From the NCBI RefSeq assembly GCF_014069575.1, contig NZ_CP059675.1, positions 372,001 to 436,000 on the forward strand: a stretch of 64,000 nucleotides of DNA. Direction: 5' to 3'. Numbering within the stretch: position 1 is the first letter of the stretch; each line of letters begins with the position of its first letter. Source of the stretch: Schaalia sp. JY-X169. GTDB lineage: Bacteria > Actinomycetota > Actinomycetes > Actinomycetales > Actinomycetaceae. This document shows, piece by piece, positions 39,461 through 48,471 of this stretch. The notes below the pieces were generated by a model. That model saw only the letters and a program-made list of their open reading frames with translations. It was not told the DNA's origin and made no database searches. The translations under genes were made by a program, and so were the position numbers.

Positions 39461-40864
39461 TTACAGTTGTTGGGTCTCTTGTAACTGGAGTGCCTCGTCG
39501 GAGTCTGGGGCCGGACTGATCCGCCTGGCAATTGGCATTGCCATCACCAGGAGGACAACCATCAGTCCGACTGCGGCCGCGAAGGCGGGGGATAGGCTCG
39601 GTAGTACCAGGGCGTAGGCGATTCCCGCTGCTGCCACACAGAATGCGCCGCCAAGAGTGTCGGCCATCTGCAGAGCGGATGAGGTCTTCCCTTTGTTTCG
39701 TGTCTTGGTCATGGCGAGCGCATGAACAGTCATGGTGGGGTAGATGAGGCCGATGCCAAGTCCGGTTATGGTCCAGCCGATGATGATTGCTGCGCCGGGT
39801 ACGCCCTCGAACACGCCTGCGAAGGTGATCGCGGTGCCGACAAGTTGCACCAGCGTGCCGATCACGGGGAGTTGTGCTCGCTTCGCTTGGTCGGTGATAC
39901 GCCCGGAAACGGCTGATCCAATAGCCCAGGTAATGGAACCGACTGTTAGCACGAGGCCGGCGCTGGCGGGATCCCACCCGTGTACCAGTTGGAGTAAGAG
40001 CGGGAGAAAGGTCTCCACCCCGATAAAAGTTCCGTTGGCCAGTCCGCGCAGTAGGACGGTGGAGGGGAGCCCTCGTTTTGCGGTGAACGTTCCCGCGGGG
40101 AGTAGCGGCTTCATGAACACGAAAGTGAGGATTGCCGATACCGCGATTATGAGGAGGATCAAGGGGGTGAACTCGTCTGGCTCTGTCCCGGACATGACCT
40201 GGAGTAGCGCCACCGATACGCCAGCGCCGACCGCAAGTAACACTCTGCGCTTAGTTGAACCATCTGAGTCCGCTGGTTCTGTCCGGGGAAGCGCGGCCGT
40301 GACTTTGACCAGAACTGGAAACGCCATCAGGAAAACGACAGGGACAAAACCAAAAATCCACCGCCAGCTCGCATACTGAACAACCAGGCCCGCAATTCCC
40401 GGGCCGATTAGCGCTGGCAGGACCCAGGCGGCCGCGAAAGCGGCGAAGAATGGTGGTTGTCGAAGCGGGTGTACGTGGTTGCCGATGATGGTGTAGAGCG
40501 GAACCATAGAGAGACCGCCGCCGAATCCCTGTATTGCCCTCCCCAACACAAAGATCTGCATGGATGGGGAGAAAGTGCAGATCGTTAGCCCGGCGACGAA
40601 GAGTAGTACGCCTGTGTATAGGCATGACTGTGGGCTGCGATTATCAGACCATGGCCCAGCCAGAGCTGTCGCGATCAACTGAGTGGCCATGGTTATGCCC
40701 ATCGCCAGTGCGTAGAGGTTCGCGCCCTCCAATGAACGAACCACCGTCGGCATAGCAGTTGCCACAGCCAACGTCTCAAATGCGACTAAGGAAATAAGAC
40801 CGACTGCAAGCCACTTCAGCAGACGCTCCTGTGACCCCTCGAGAAATATGCGTTCGCTATCCAC
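39461..40864 (-). CDS. MFS drug/solute exporter (DHA type)
   Basis: A 467-aa major facilitator membrane protein, probably a proton-driven efflux pump. ETLAVATAMPTVVRSLEG in span 1 is characteristic of DHA2/QacA-EmrB-like exporters, GRAIQGFGGGLSMVPLYTII of span 4, and QYASWRWIFGFVPVVFLM of span 6. About 12-14 spans are predicted. Substrate unknown. It is convergent with res and lies 34 bases downstream of the yccF gene on the same strand. Confidence 0.88.
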   Translation of the reverse strand: MDSERIFLEGSQERLLKWLAVGLISLVAFETLAVATAMPTVVRSLEGANLYALAMGITMATQLIATALAGPWSDNRSPQSCLYTGVLLFVAGLTICTFSPSMQIFVLGRAIQGFGGGLSMVPLYTIIGNHVHPLRQPPFFAAFAAAWVLPALIGPGIAGLVVQYASWRWIFGFVPVVFLMAFPVLVKVTAALPRTEPADSDGSTKRRVLLAVGAGVSVALLQVMSGTEPDEFTPLILLIIAVSAILTFVFMKPLLPAGTFTAKRGLPSTVLLRGLANGTFIGVETFLPLLLQLVHGWDPASAGLVLTVGSITWAIGSAVSGRITDQAKRAQLPVIGTLVQLVGTAITFAGVFEGVPGAAIIIGWTITGLGIGLIYPTMTVHALAMTKTRNKGKTSSALQMADTLGGAFCVAAAGIAYALVLPSLSPAFAAAVGLMVVLLVMAMPIARRISPAPDSDEALQLQETQQL

Positions 40865-40898
40865 AAGTGCCCATTATTGCCGGAAAAGCAGGTCCCAG

Positions 40899-41294
40899 CT
40901 AGTTCGGGAAGGTCCCGTTCCGAGACTGATCCACCACCATCTTCCCGTAGGGGAAACACGTCACGGGGATCAGCTTGAAATTGGCTATGGCCAGGGGAAT
41001 TCCAATAATGGTGATGGCCAGGCCGATACCTGTGACCACGTGGCCTAGCGCCAACCACCAGCCAGCAATGATGAACCAGAGTCCGTTCATGAGTGACGAA
41101 CCGACACCTGCTCCCGGTTGTTTCACTACTTCACGCCCGAATGGCCAAATGATATATCCAGCGATGCGAAACGAGGCAACCCCAACGGGGATAGTGACTA
41201 TGAAGATGCAGGCAATCACGCCGGCTAGGACGTATGCAAGGAACAGCTCAAACCCCGCAAACACAACCCAGATGATATTGAGCAAAGTCTTCAT
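40899..41294 (-). CDS. YccF-family membrane protein
   Basis: A 131-aa protein of two YccF domains: LLNIIWVVFAGFELFLAYVL (about 3-22) through YIIWPFGREVV, and LMNGLWFIIAGWWLALGHVV (about 70-90) through FPYGKMVV. Four membrane spans are predicted. The frame extends to 41399, but the start at 41294 has AAGGGG upstream and matches the family N-terminus MKTLLNIIW. Function unknown. It probably shares a transcript with the MFS gene. Confidence 0.88.
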   Translation of the reverse strand: MKTLLNIIWVVFAGFELFLAYVLAGVIACIFIVTIPVGVASFRIAGYIIWPFGREVVKQPGAGVGSSLMNGLWFIIAGWWLALGHVVTGIGLAITIIGIPLAIANFKLIPVTCFPYGKMVVDQSRNGTFPN

Positions 41295-41590
41295 TCTGCG
41301 GTGCCCCTTTCGCGAGTCGCATGAAAGGTTACAGGCTACCCAAGCCGATGCCATAGTGCTCGACACATTCGCGAGCGAATGACGCATTCTAGATGCCACC
41401 CGCGTACGGGAAGTCGCTTCCGTCTCTGGCGCCTAATGGGCCGTGAGCCCTTGTACCTGTTCTGAAGCGTCGCAGATGGTGTCGCACCGCTGGGTCAATA
41501 GTGGGGGCCACCTGTGCGTCACTGCGTCGCCGGTATCGTCTTCTGCATCGATAACCCCCTCTTGTTAGACTCGAAGACAGGGATAGGACA

Positions 41591-43891
41591 GTGTTTGCAA
41601 AGGGGCTTTACGTGTCGGGTGAATCAGTGGTGTCGAAGAATGCGAACACGGTTCAGGCAAGGCCTAGAAGCAATCCTCAGGAACTGTTCCCTCATCAGGT
41701 GGCGGCGATGGGGCGGTTGGATGAGTTGAATCGGGCTTCTTCTTTTAGTTCTTTGTTGGTGTTACCAACGGGTGGGGGTAAGACGAGGACGGCGGTGCAG
41801 TGGCTGATTGCTAACGCTTTGCAGGAAGGTGACGCTGATGGGGGCGGGGTGGGGCCGCGGCGGAAGGTGTTGTGGTTGGCCCACCGGCACTTATTGTTGG
41901 AGCAGGCGGCTGATGCTTTTGAGCGGAACGTGTTTTCTGATGATGCCCCGAACTTGACGCCTTTCCGGTATCGGATTGTTTCTGGTCGTCATGATCAGCC
42001 GGTGAGGATTACGCGTGATGACGACGTGGTGATCGCTAGTAAGGACAGTCTGGCTTCCAGTGCGGGTTTAGCCGCGTTGGATGCTTGGTTGGCGGGCGAG
42101 GACGAAGTGTTCGTGGTGGTGGACGAAGCTCACCATGCTCCGGCGCGTTCCTATCGAAGGATTTTGGATCGCGTTCACTCTCGGGTCCCCAGGGTGAAGC
42201 TCCTAGGGTTGACCGCGACCCCTTTCCGCACCTTGGAGCAAGAGCAGGGCTTGCTGGGAGAGATTTTTAAGAACGATGTCGTTTACAAGGCTGACCTTCA
42301 AGACCTGATTACCAAGGGGATTCTGGCTACCCCACATCCTGAAAGCCTAGAGACAAAGGTTGACTTCGGCGGGAGCCTGGTCCCCAAGAATGTTAGGACC
42401 ATCGAGCGCAGCGACTACATTCCTCAAGACATGCAAGACATGATGGTGGAGCATTCGCGTAGGAACAGGTTTATTGCGCAGACTTACGCGAAGCATGTTG
42501 ATAGGTACGGGCCGACGATCGTGTTTGCGGTGAATATTCCTCACGCTATCGCTCTTCGCAGGGTCTTTGAGGAAGAGGGCGTCCGGGCGGGCGCGATCTT
42601 TAGTGGCAAGAGGACTGAGTTCACCAACATTGACGTGTCCAACCATGACAACGCAGAAGAAATCAGGAAGTACGAGCGCGGTGATTTGGATGTGTTGATC
42701 AACGTTGGCATCCTCACTGAGGGGGCTGACCTACCCAGAACCAAGACTGTGTTCTTGACTAGACCCACTGTTTCTTCGGTTTTGATGACTCAAATGATTG
42801 GGCGCGCTCTTCGCGGGGAGAAAGCCGGGGGGACTCGTGATGCCCATATTGTCAGTTTCATTGATGACTGGCACGGGAAAGTGGCTTGGGAAAGCCCGGA
42901 ATCCGTCATCGCAGCAGCCAACGGTATTTTGCAGGAGAGTGTCGCGCAGCGCCGGGACTATGACATGCGGCTGGTGTCGATCGAGAAGATGGAAGAGTTC
43001 GCCAGCATCCTTAACGAGGCGGTAGACACCACCGCGTTGGAAGGCATCGAGTTCATCAAGCGTGTGCCGTTGGGCATGTACATCTTCTCCCTGACCATCC
43101 CCACCAATGGTGAAGGCGACGCTAACGAGGGCGAGCTGGAACACAACCACCAGATCCTGGTTTACGACAACTCGAAGCACATGTACCAGGCGCTCATCGA
43201 TTCTCTCCCCGCCCTGTTTACAGATTGGGGATTGGAGGAGGAAACCATTCCCGAGGACGTGTTGGAACTCCTGGTCGACCATTGTCGGGAAGCCTACTTT
43301 GATGAGGGCATGATTCCTCCGCTTCGGGAGCGGGACATCGAGTATCTACTCAGGTACTACGCGCAAAAGGTAGCCCAGCCAGTTTTTGTCACTTTCGATG
43401 AGATAGAACGAAGCAAAGTTGACCTGTCACGGATGGCTCGCAAGATCTTTGATGAGGACATGCGTCCCAGTGAGCAGAAGCGATACAGAGACAGACTCTG
43501 GGAAGATCCCGCCAGTCTCCTCAAGGTCTACTACGGGCGGAAACCGTATTTCCGGAGCCAGTTAGACACCGAGATCGCCAAGCTTCAAGGCGACTCCCCA
43601 ACCCTGGTTGAAAGCACCGTGGTCCCAGATCAAGTGGCGTTAGAAGACCTAGCCCTGAGCGACTGGGCTGAGTATGCACCCCAGTTGTACAACCAAACCA
43701 AAGACGCGGTCTTCAACCGGGCCAAGCAAGGGTCAGAATACGTGTGTGCTGGCTGTGGGAAACGCAGCCCGTACAGGGCCTTGTTCCATATTGACCATGT
43801 CTATCCGAGGTCGAGGGGTGGGAAGACCACGGAAGTGAACCTGCAACTGCTGTGCCGGCCCTGCAATCTGGCTAAGGGTGACCGAACGTGA
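41591..43891 (+). CDS. DEAD/DEAH helicase with C-terminal HNH nuclease
   Basis: A 766-aa superfamily 2 helicase fused to an HNH endonuclease. Walker A LLVLPTGGGKTRTAVQWLIA (about 55), VVVDEAHHAPARSY (about 172), LLGLTATPFRT, ILTEGADLPRTKTVFLTRPT (about 378) and QMIGRALRGEKAGGTRDAHI cover the helicase. The C-terminus has a zinc-type HNH: CAGCGKRS, then HIDHVYPRSRGG, LLCRPCNLAKGD (about 720-765). The middle (about 450-690) is unassigned. GTG start after AGGATAG. The stop overlaps the next gene (GTGA). The fusion of a translocase to a DNA-cutting domain within an R-M island suggests a nucleic-acid defence role. Confidence 0.85.
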   Translation: MFAKGLYVSGESVVSKNANTVQARPRSNPQELFPHQVAAMGRLDELNRASSFSSLLVLPTGGGKTRTAVQWLIANALQEGDADGGGVGPRRKVLWLAHRHLLLEQAADAFERNVFSDDAPNLTPFRYRIVSGRHDQPVRITRDDDVVIASKDSLASSAGLAALDAWLAGEDEVFVVVDEAHHAPARSYRRILDRVHSRVPRVKLLGLTATPFRTLEQEQGLLGEIFKNDVVYKADLQDLITKGILATPHPESLETKVDFGGSLVPKNVRTIERSDYIPQDMQDMMVEHSRRNRFIAQTYAKHVDRYGPTIVFAVNIPHAIALRRVFEEEGVRAGAIFSGKRTEFTNIDVSNHDNAEEIRKYERGDLDVLINVGILTEGADLPRTKTVFLTRPTVSSVLMTQMIGRALRGEKAGGTRDAHIVSFIDDWHGKVAWESPESVIAAANGILQESVAQRRDYDMRLVSIEKMEEFASILNEAVDTTALEGIEFIKRVPLGMYIFSLTIPTNGEGDANEGELEHNHQILVYDNSKHMYQALIDSLPALFTDWGLEEETIPEDVLELLVDHCREAYFDEGMIPPLRERDIEYLLRYYAQKVAQPVFVTFDEIERSKVDLSRMARKIFDEDMRPSEQKRYRDRLWEDPASLLKVYYGRKPYFRSQLDTEIAKLQGDSPTLVESTVVPDQVALEDLALSDWAEYAPQLYNQTKDAVFNRAKQGSEYVCAGCGKRSPYRALFHIDHVYPRSRGGKTTEVNLQLLCRPCNLAKGDRT

Positions 43892-44433
43892 CCTACAGGA
43901 TCACACCAGCCGATGCGGCAGTGGTCCTGATACGGGCTGACCTACCCTTGACGAAAGAGCGACAACTCATCGCCACGCTATGGAAGAACCACCGCCACGT
44001 TGAGAGGCGCTACCAAGATGACGAGTCGTTATTTGCGCGCGCCATCCGCCGCGAGACGCTCAAACAGGAACGGACCCGGGACGCGGAAGACCAAGCACTA
44101 CTAGCCGGAGAAAGCGACGCGCTTGAAACCACAGTTCGCCAAGCCGGCGCGGACCCTGTCCTGCGCTACTTCCAACTAATCCGCTTAGAGCTACTCCACG
44201 TGCCTGGACGGGTGCAACGCGTCATGAAACTACGTACACTACTGCGCGACCTCGGCTACAAGAAACGCTCCCCACAACTGGTTAGACGAATCAACCGGGC
44301 CCTGCGTCAAACACGACTACAGACCCTCACGCGCGGCCAAATCCCCATTCGCATCGAGGACGCCGGCCTCGACACAATGATCATCTTCCGACTCCGCCCC
44401 CGCCGACACCCCATGTGGAGGGGATTGCGTTAG
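43888..44433 (+). CDS. Unknown basic protein coupled to the helicase-HNH gene
   Basis: A 181-aa Arg-rich protein, not recognised. It is mostly helical: a charged region (about 30-70, WKNHRHVERRYQDDESLFAR), a middle helix (VLRYFQLIRLELLHVPGRVQ) and a very basic C-terminal half (LVRRINRALRQTRLQTLTRG). It starts with GTG inside the stop codon of the helicase gene, so translation is coupled and the products probably act together. The basic charge suggests nucleic-acid binding. Confidence 0.7.
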   Translation: MTYRITPADAAVVLIRADLPLTKERQLIATLWKNHRHVERRYQDDESLFARAIRRETLKQERTRDAEDQALLAGESDALETTVRQAGADPVLRYFQLIRLELLHVPGRVQRVMKLRTLLRDLGYKKRSPQLVRRINRALRQTRLQTLTRGQIPIRIEDAGLDTMIIFRLRPRRHPMWRGLR

Positions 44434-44586
44434 GCGTAGCTCGATAGAACCGGGGATACCTGAGTTTGCTTCGAGGCGGGCGCAGCATCAACAAGGAGCG
44501 TGCGAATCTCGGCAATTGGCCGCTTGCCAAGCGATACCCTTCTTGGAAGGGGTCACATAGGCGTAGTTGTTGGAGGTAGGCGCGAC

Positions 44587-45270
44587 ATGGATTTCATTTC
44601 GAGCACGGACTTGGCAGAGGCATTGGTAGATAAAGGCCTGTGTGTCAGTTTGGTAAATGGGTACTTCAAGCCATTAGATTCGGGTGGGCGATTCGAGGGC
44701 CAATTCTTCAACCCTTTCGACAAGGAGTTGAGTAGCGCGGCCTACTGCTTTACCCCCTCCGATCTTCTGGCCTGTAGTTTCCTAGGCGCGCCGATTGAGG
44801 CCCGCGGCGTCTACGAGATCTTAGTTAGACGGCCGGAGTATTACAATGAGTTCTTGCATGAGTTTGACGTTGACGAAAGATTCGTCGACAGGCCACCTTC
44901 AGAATGGGCCAAGAAAAAAGGCTACCCAGGCCGGGACCTCTATAGGTCTCTCACAGAGATCCCCGGGATTGGCCCGACCCGTGCTACTAAGCTCATGGCG
45001 CGCAAGCGCCCGGGTCTGTTTCCGATAGTTGACACTAAGGTGCGAGCCGTCACCGTACGTGGCACCCGACCATATTGGGCACCACTGAGTGAATGGCTTA
45101 GCGCTGATAACTTCTCTTGGCACAAGAGGCTTGACAGTGTCTTGGAGTCCTCGACCGTGGCGGGCTCAATCACGACCATCCGTGCCTTTGATGTAATTGC
45201 TTGGCTTGTCGGATCTGGCAAGAACAAGCTTGCGGAGAGGGACTCGGTCTGGGTGGAGCGCTCCGTGTGA
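44587..45270 (+). CDS. DUF6308-like protein with helix-hairpin-helix
   Basis: A 227-aa protein with a helix-hairpin-helix-like segment LTEIPGIGPTRATKLMARKR (about 125-145), followed by PGLFPIVDTKVRAVTV. It resembles DUF6308 proteins of actinobacteria, function unknown; the HhH suggests DNA binding. The frame is open to 44500 (GTG), but ATG 44587 has GGAGG 10 bases upstream. It stands alone, with about 150 bases without gene on the left. Confidence 0.6.
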   Translation: MDFISSTDLAEALVDKGLCVSLVNGYFKPLDSGGRFEGQFFNPFDKELSSAAYCFTPSDLLACSFLGAPIEARGVYEILVRRPEYYNEFLHEFDVDERFVDRPPSEWAKKKGYPGRDLYRSLTEIPGIGPTRATKLMARKRPGLFPIVDTKVRAVTVRGTRPYWAPLSEWLSADNFSWHKRLDSVLESSTVAGSITTIRAFDVIAWLVGSGKNKLAERDSVWVERSV

Positions 45271-45355
45271 GGAGCTCCTACTGTGCGGCGCCTATTTGTC
45301 GGAGCCTGCTTGTAGTCTCTGTGAACTGATTCGGCGGTGAGTGGAGGTGGGCGGC

Positions 45356-46207
45356 ATGAACATTGATATTGAGGCATTCCCGGTTGACGATTACATCGAT
45401 TTGTGTGGGGATAACGCGCGGGGGAAGGAATTCTTGTATCACCGTTGGGATGTGGTCAAGTTCTTAAACCAATCCGGAGTTTTTCATGATGATACCGGCG
45501 ATTTGGCGGGTGAACCACATCAGCGACTGGTTCGCGACTCGGTTGTGGCACGGGGGTATTCAAGTACTGATGTTGACGATGCGACCAATGAGTTGGTGCG
45601 AAGGATCTGCGGGAGACTCAAGGAACTAGGGCGTCATGACGAGCGGGTGCCGGTTGCCGACCGCCTTGCAAGGCCACTGTGTAAGTTCGCGTGCACGACT
45701 CTTCGTGAGCACACCGCAGGACTCGAGCTTCTCGCGATGACCCCGGAAGAGTCGGAGGCAATATCACCTGACTCCGCCCGGGAGTCACGCCGGGACTTTT
45801 ATGAACCATCGGTCGAGGAGTTGAGGATCCGGTGTGCTCGGGTCGAGCCCATGGTAACTGATCTCCTCTTGGAGCATGGGTTCACGCGGACACACCAGAC
45901 ACCCGGAGAGCTGACCGAGTTCAAGGTGGATATTGCCGAGACGAAACATGGAGCGCGCAGCATGTATCGGTTCGGGCAGGTCCGTGGAGGTCTGCGTGGT
46001 ACTGACGTCGACATGGACTTCAGTCTTGTTCCGCCTGGAGACTTGATTACACTCCGTTTCTGGGGTCCCACAGCAGGATTCAGTCGAGAGAAGCTCGGGC
46101 TCACGTGGACGGACACCGATGAGAAGATCGCTGGAGTGTTCGTGGAAATGCTGTTGGAGGCAAAGACACTGTTCGACAACGATCAAACGCGCCGCTGCCA
46201 ACGCTAG
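45356..46207 (+). CDS. Hypothetical protein near the right end of island A
   Basis: A 283-aa soluble protein, not recognised. Acidic N-terminal half with YDHRWDVVKF-like and GYSSTDVDDATNELVRRICG segments, C-terminal half with alternating beta-type stretches (YRFGQVRGGLRGTDVDMDFS). No membrane span and no known motif. ATG 45356 follows GGAGG at 8 bases; a GTG at 45341 lies within that ribosome-site region and is unlikely. It ends about 240 bases before the right att repeat. Confidence 0.6.
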   Translation: MNIDIEAFPVDDYIDLCGDNARGKEFLYHRWDVVKFLNQSGVFHDDTGDLAGEPHQRLVRDSVVARGYSSTDVDDATNELVRRICGRLKELGRHDERVPVADRLARPLCKFACTTLREHTAGLELLAMTPEESEAISPDSARESRRDFYEPSVEELRIRCARVEPMVTDLLLEHGFTRTHQTPGELTEFKVDIAETKHGARSMYRFGQVRGGLRGTDVDMDFSLVPPGDLITLRFWGPTAGFSREKLGLTWTDTDEKIAGVFVEMLLEAKTLFDNDQTRRCQR

Positions 46208-46362
46208 TGAAAGCCGAAGAGATGGCAGGTGGAGATGCCCAGTACGACAGAGGTGAGCTCGGCCGAGACTGACACTCGAAGAATTACGAAACTTCGGGGT
46301 GCCATCGGATCCGCACGGCCCTGGAGTCTCCATTCTCTGGCGTTTTCCTTCGTTTGGTGGCG

Positions 46363-48420
46363 TCATGGAGGCGGTAAAGCGTAAGTAAACATGCAGGTCT
46401 GACACCACATGGCACCGATTGGCTGCTCCCTGGGAGGGGCTTGGAACCTCCGGTACAGTGTCGGTTCGAGTCCGACCGGGGGTACCACGGTGCTCTTACT
46501 CGAAACAACGACAGCTGGAGCATGCCCTGACCCCTGTAGGTCGGCGCGATCATGTGCTTGCCCCGTTTCTAGTGATGGACATTGGACTTCGTTGGTCTTA
46601 CCCGAAACATCGACATCAGAACGAAAATTCATTAGTAGCAAGTCCCCGTCAGAATTGGCGGGGACTTGTGTTGGTCCCAAAAGTACGCCTGCTGGAAGGT
46701 GTCGCCAATTAGGGCTGTAGATATCATCGAATGGGGCAGCGAGGATTGCCTGAAGCTGGTGGTTGTCGTCTTTGTCCATGACAACCCTCAGTTCTTTGAA
46801 GAAGAGGCGGTTGAACATCCGGCGTATGTGGTCTGGGGACTGCTTGTATGCTTTGGCACTTTCAACACTCAGTTCCATCGCCGTGTCAATCAGGCCATCA
46901 GTTTTTGCTAGATCCGTGTTCAGGGCATCAAGATCCCGCATGACGGATAGGAGCTGGGAGTCCAGTTCTTTTTGCTCGCGTCTAAGCATGTCCATTGGTA
47001 TGGCGTCGTTGTAGTGGGCCTCAAGTAGTTTTCGTTGCTTGCGTTCGATCTGGAGCTTCTGGGAGGTCAGGGCCTCATGTTTTTCGGAGGTGTCTTTTGT
47101 CAAGTCGCGCAGACTTTGCTTTAGCAGTTTCTCCAATTGCGATGCTTCGGTGGGCTTCATTGCCAGTCTGTCGTAGAGCTCTTGGATGAGCTCCTCAGCC
47201 CGATCAAAGGTGATGGATCGAAGGTCGCAGTTGGTTCTCTTGGAGTGACGTCCAGTGCACGAGTAGTACGGGTAAGGCATGTCGCTTCGTGTCTTAGCAA
47301 CTTGAACCATCATCCTGTAACCGCATTGTCCGCACCAAAGGGTGGACTTCAGGTAGTGGTCATGTTTGATGCTTCGCTCGCCATTGACCTTGCTTCGGAG
47401 GATTTGCTGAACTCGGTCGAAAAGGTCACTGGTGATGAGTGGTTCGTGGTTGCCCGGATACTTGGTGCCATTGAAGGTAACCACGCCGAGGTAGTAGTCG
47501 TTGGTCAATATTTGATGGACTTGCCTTGTTTCTATTGGTTTCTCGGGTAGGCGCGCAGTCTGGGGCATGGTCAGCCCTCGGCTGACTAGTTCTTGGCACA
47601 GGGATCGTAGCGAGTACTCGCCGGTTGCGTACTGCTCAAAAGCCCAAGTGATGATAGGAGCACGTTGACTGTCGACCTCGACAGTGCGGTGCTCTCTGCC
47701 ATCCTTTAGCTCACGAATATTCTTGTACCCGAGTGGCGCCTTGCCGTGAGTCCCGCCCTGGCGCACTTTCTCTGCCATGCCTTTCTTGACCTCATTTGAG
47801 AGGTTTTTGGAGTAGAACTCAGCGATGGAGGACATGATGCCGTGGAGGAGTAATCCACCAGGCGTTTGGTCGATGTTTTCGCTAGTGGAAACCAGCCGAA
47901 CGCCATACTCGGCAAAGCGCTGGTTGATCTCCACGTCGTCGGCTCGGTTGCGAGCTAGGCGGTCTATTTTGTGGACGATCACGTAGTCGATGTTTCCGGA
48001 TTCTTCTTCAAGGTAGCGAAGCATCTCTTGAAGCGCTGGCCGGTTGGTTGTCGTTCCGGAGACACCTCGTTCGACGAATTCTTTTACAACCATCGCGCCC
48101 ATGGACTGCGCTTTACGTTTATTGGCATCTCTTTGGGCCGGGATAGAGAAGCCTTCTTCGCCTCCTCGTTCGGCTTGCTCTTTGGTCGATACGCGGATGT
48201 ACGAGACGGCGCGTTTGGGGGTTAGACCGGCGGTCATGGCCGCGAACGGGTCAGTTATGGAGGCTGCTGGGGTCGCCACATTAGATGGCATTGTTGATGT
48301 ATTCATACTCCCATTGATGCTTCTTTTCGCTGGAGAGTCCAGTGTATTTTTTGGTGTGATAGCAGGGTTTTCCACAGGTTCTCTGATGTTTTCTGGGTGT
48401 GTGCTTGGTTGGTTATTCAT
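46363..48420 (-). CDS. Large serine recombinase, 3' end crossing the att site
   Basis: A 685-aa site-specific recombinase. A Pro/Thr-rich N-terminal extension (about 1-68) precedes the resolvase domain with catalytic Ser in AVSYIRVSTKEQ (about 78) and VIVHKIDRLARNRADD (about 146). The Recombinase domain (GKAPLGYKNI, about 230), a zinc ribbon (LWCGQCGYRM, then CTGRHSKRTNC, about 370-400) and a coiled coil (about 420-510) follow. The last about 40 residues are encoded by the att core and the island A end, so the C-terminus differs from the pre-integration form. ATG 48420 has AGGAG 6 bases upstream. Confidence 0.92.
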   Translation of the reverse strand: MNNQPSTHPENIREPVENPAITPKNTLDSPAKRSINGSMNTSTMPSNVATPAASITDPFAAMTAGLTPKRAVSYIRVSTKEQAERGGEEGFSIPAQRDANKRKAQSMGAMVVKEFVERGVSGTTTNRPALQEMLRYLEEESGNIDYVIVHKIDRLARNRADDVEINQRFAEYGVRLVSTSENIDQTPGGLLLHGIMSSIAEFYSKNLSNEVKKGMAEKVRQGGTHGKAPLGYKNIRELKDGREHRTVEVDSQRAPIITWAFEQYATGEYSLRSLCQELVSRGLTMPQTARLPEKPIETRQVHQILTNDYYLGVVTFNGTKYPGNHEPLITSDLFDRVQQILRSKVNGERSIKHDHYLKSTLWCGQCGYRMMVQVAKTRSDMPYPYYSCTGRHSKRTNCDLRSITFDRAEELIQELYDRLAMKPTEASQLEKLLKQSLRDLTKDTSEKHEALTSQKLQIERKQRKLLEAHYNDAIPMDMLRREQKELDSQLLSVMRDLDALNTDLAKTDGLIDTAMELSVESAKAYKQSPDHIRRMFNRLFFKELRVVMDKDDNHQLQAILAAPFDDIYSPNWRHLPAGVLLGPTQVPANSDGDLLLMNFRSDVDVSGKTNEVQCPSLETGQAHDRADLQGSGHAPAVVVSSKSTVVPPVGLEPTLYRRFQAPPREQPIGAMWCQTCMFTYALPPP
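46451..46485 (+). repeat. Right copy of the tRNA 3'-end att core
   Basis: Exact 35-bp copy of 27599-27633. It lacks the 5' part of the tRNA, so it is not a functional gene. It lies inside the 3' coding end of the serine recombinase gene; on the minus strand it encodes VPPVGLEPTLYR, a peptide often seen where a tRNA end is read as protein. Confidence 0.9.
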
Positions 48421-48471
48421 GGCAGACTCCTCTCGCTTCTGAGGGTTTTGGTTGTGTATTTTGCGTCGCTC

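Noticed and set aside
46284-46553. Second tRNA gene at the right att site
   Set aside because: Only the 3' part (35 bases) is present; the acceptor 5' strand, D-arm and anticodon are missing.
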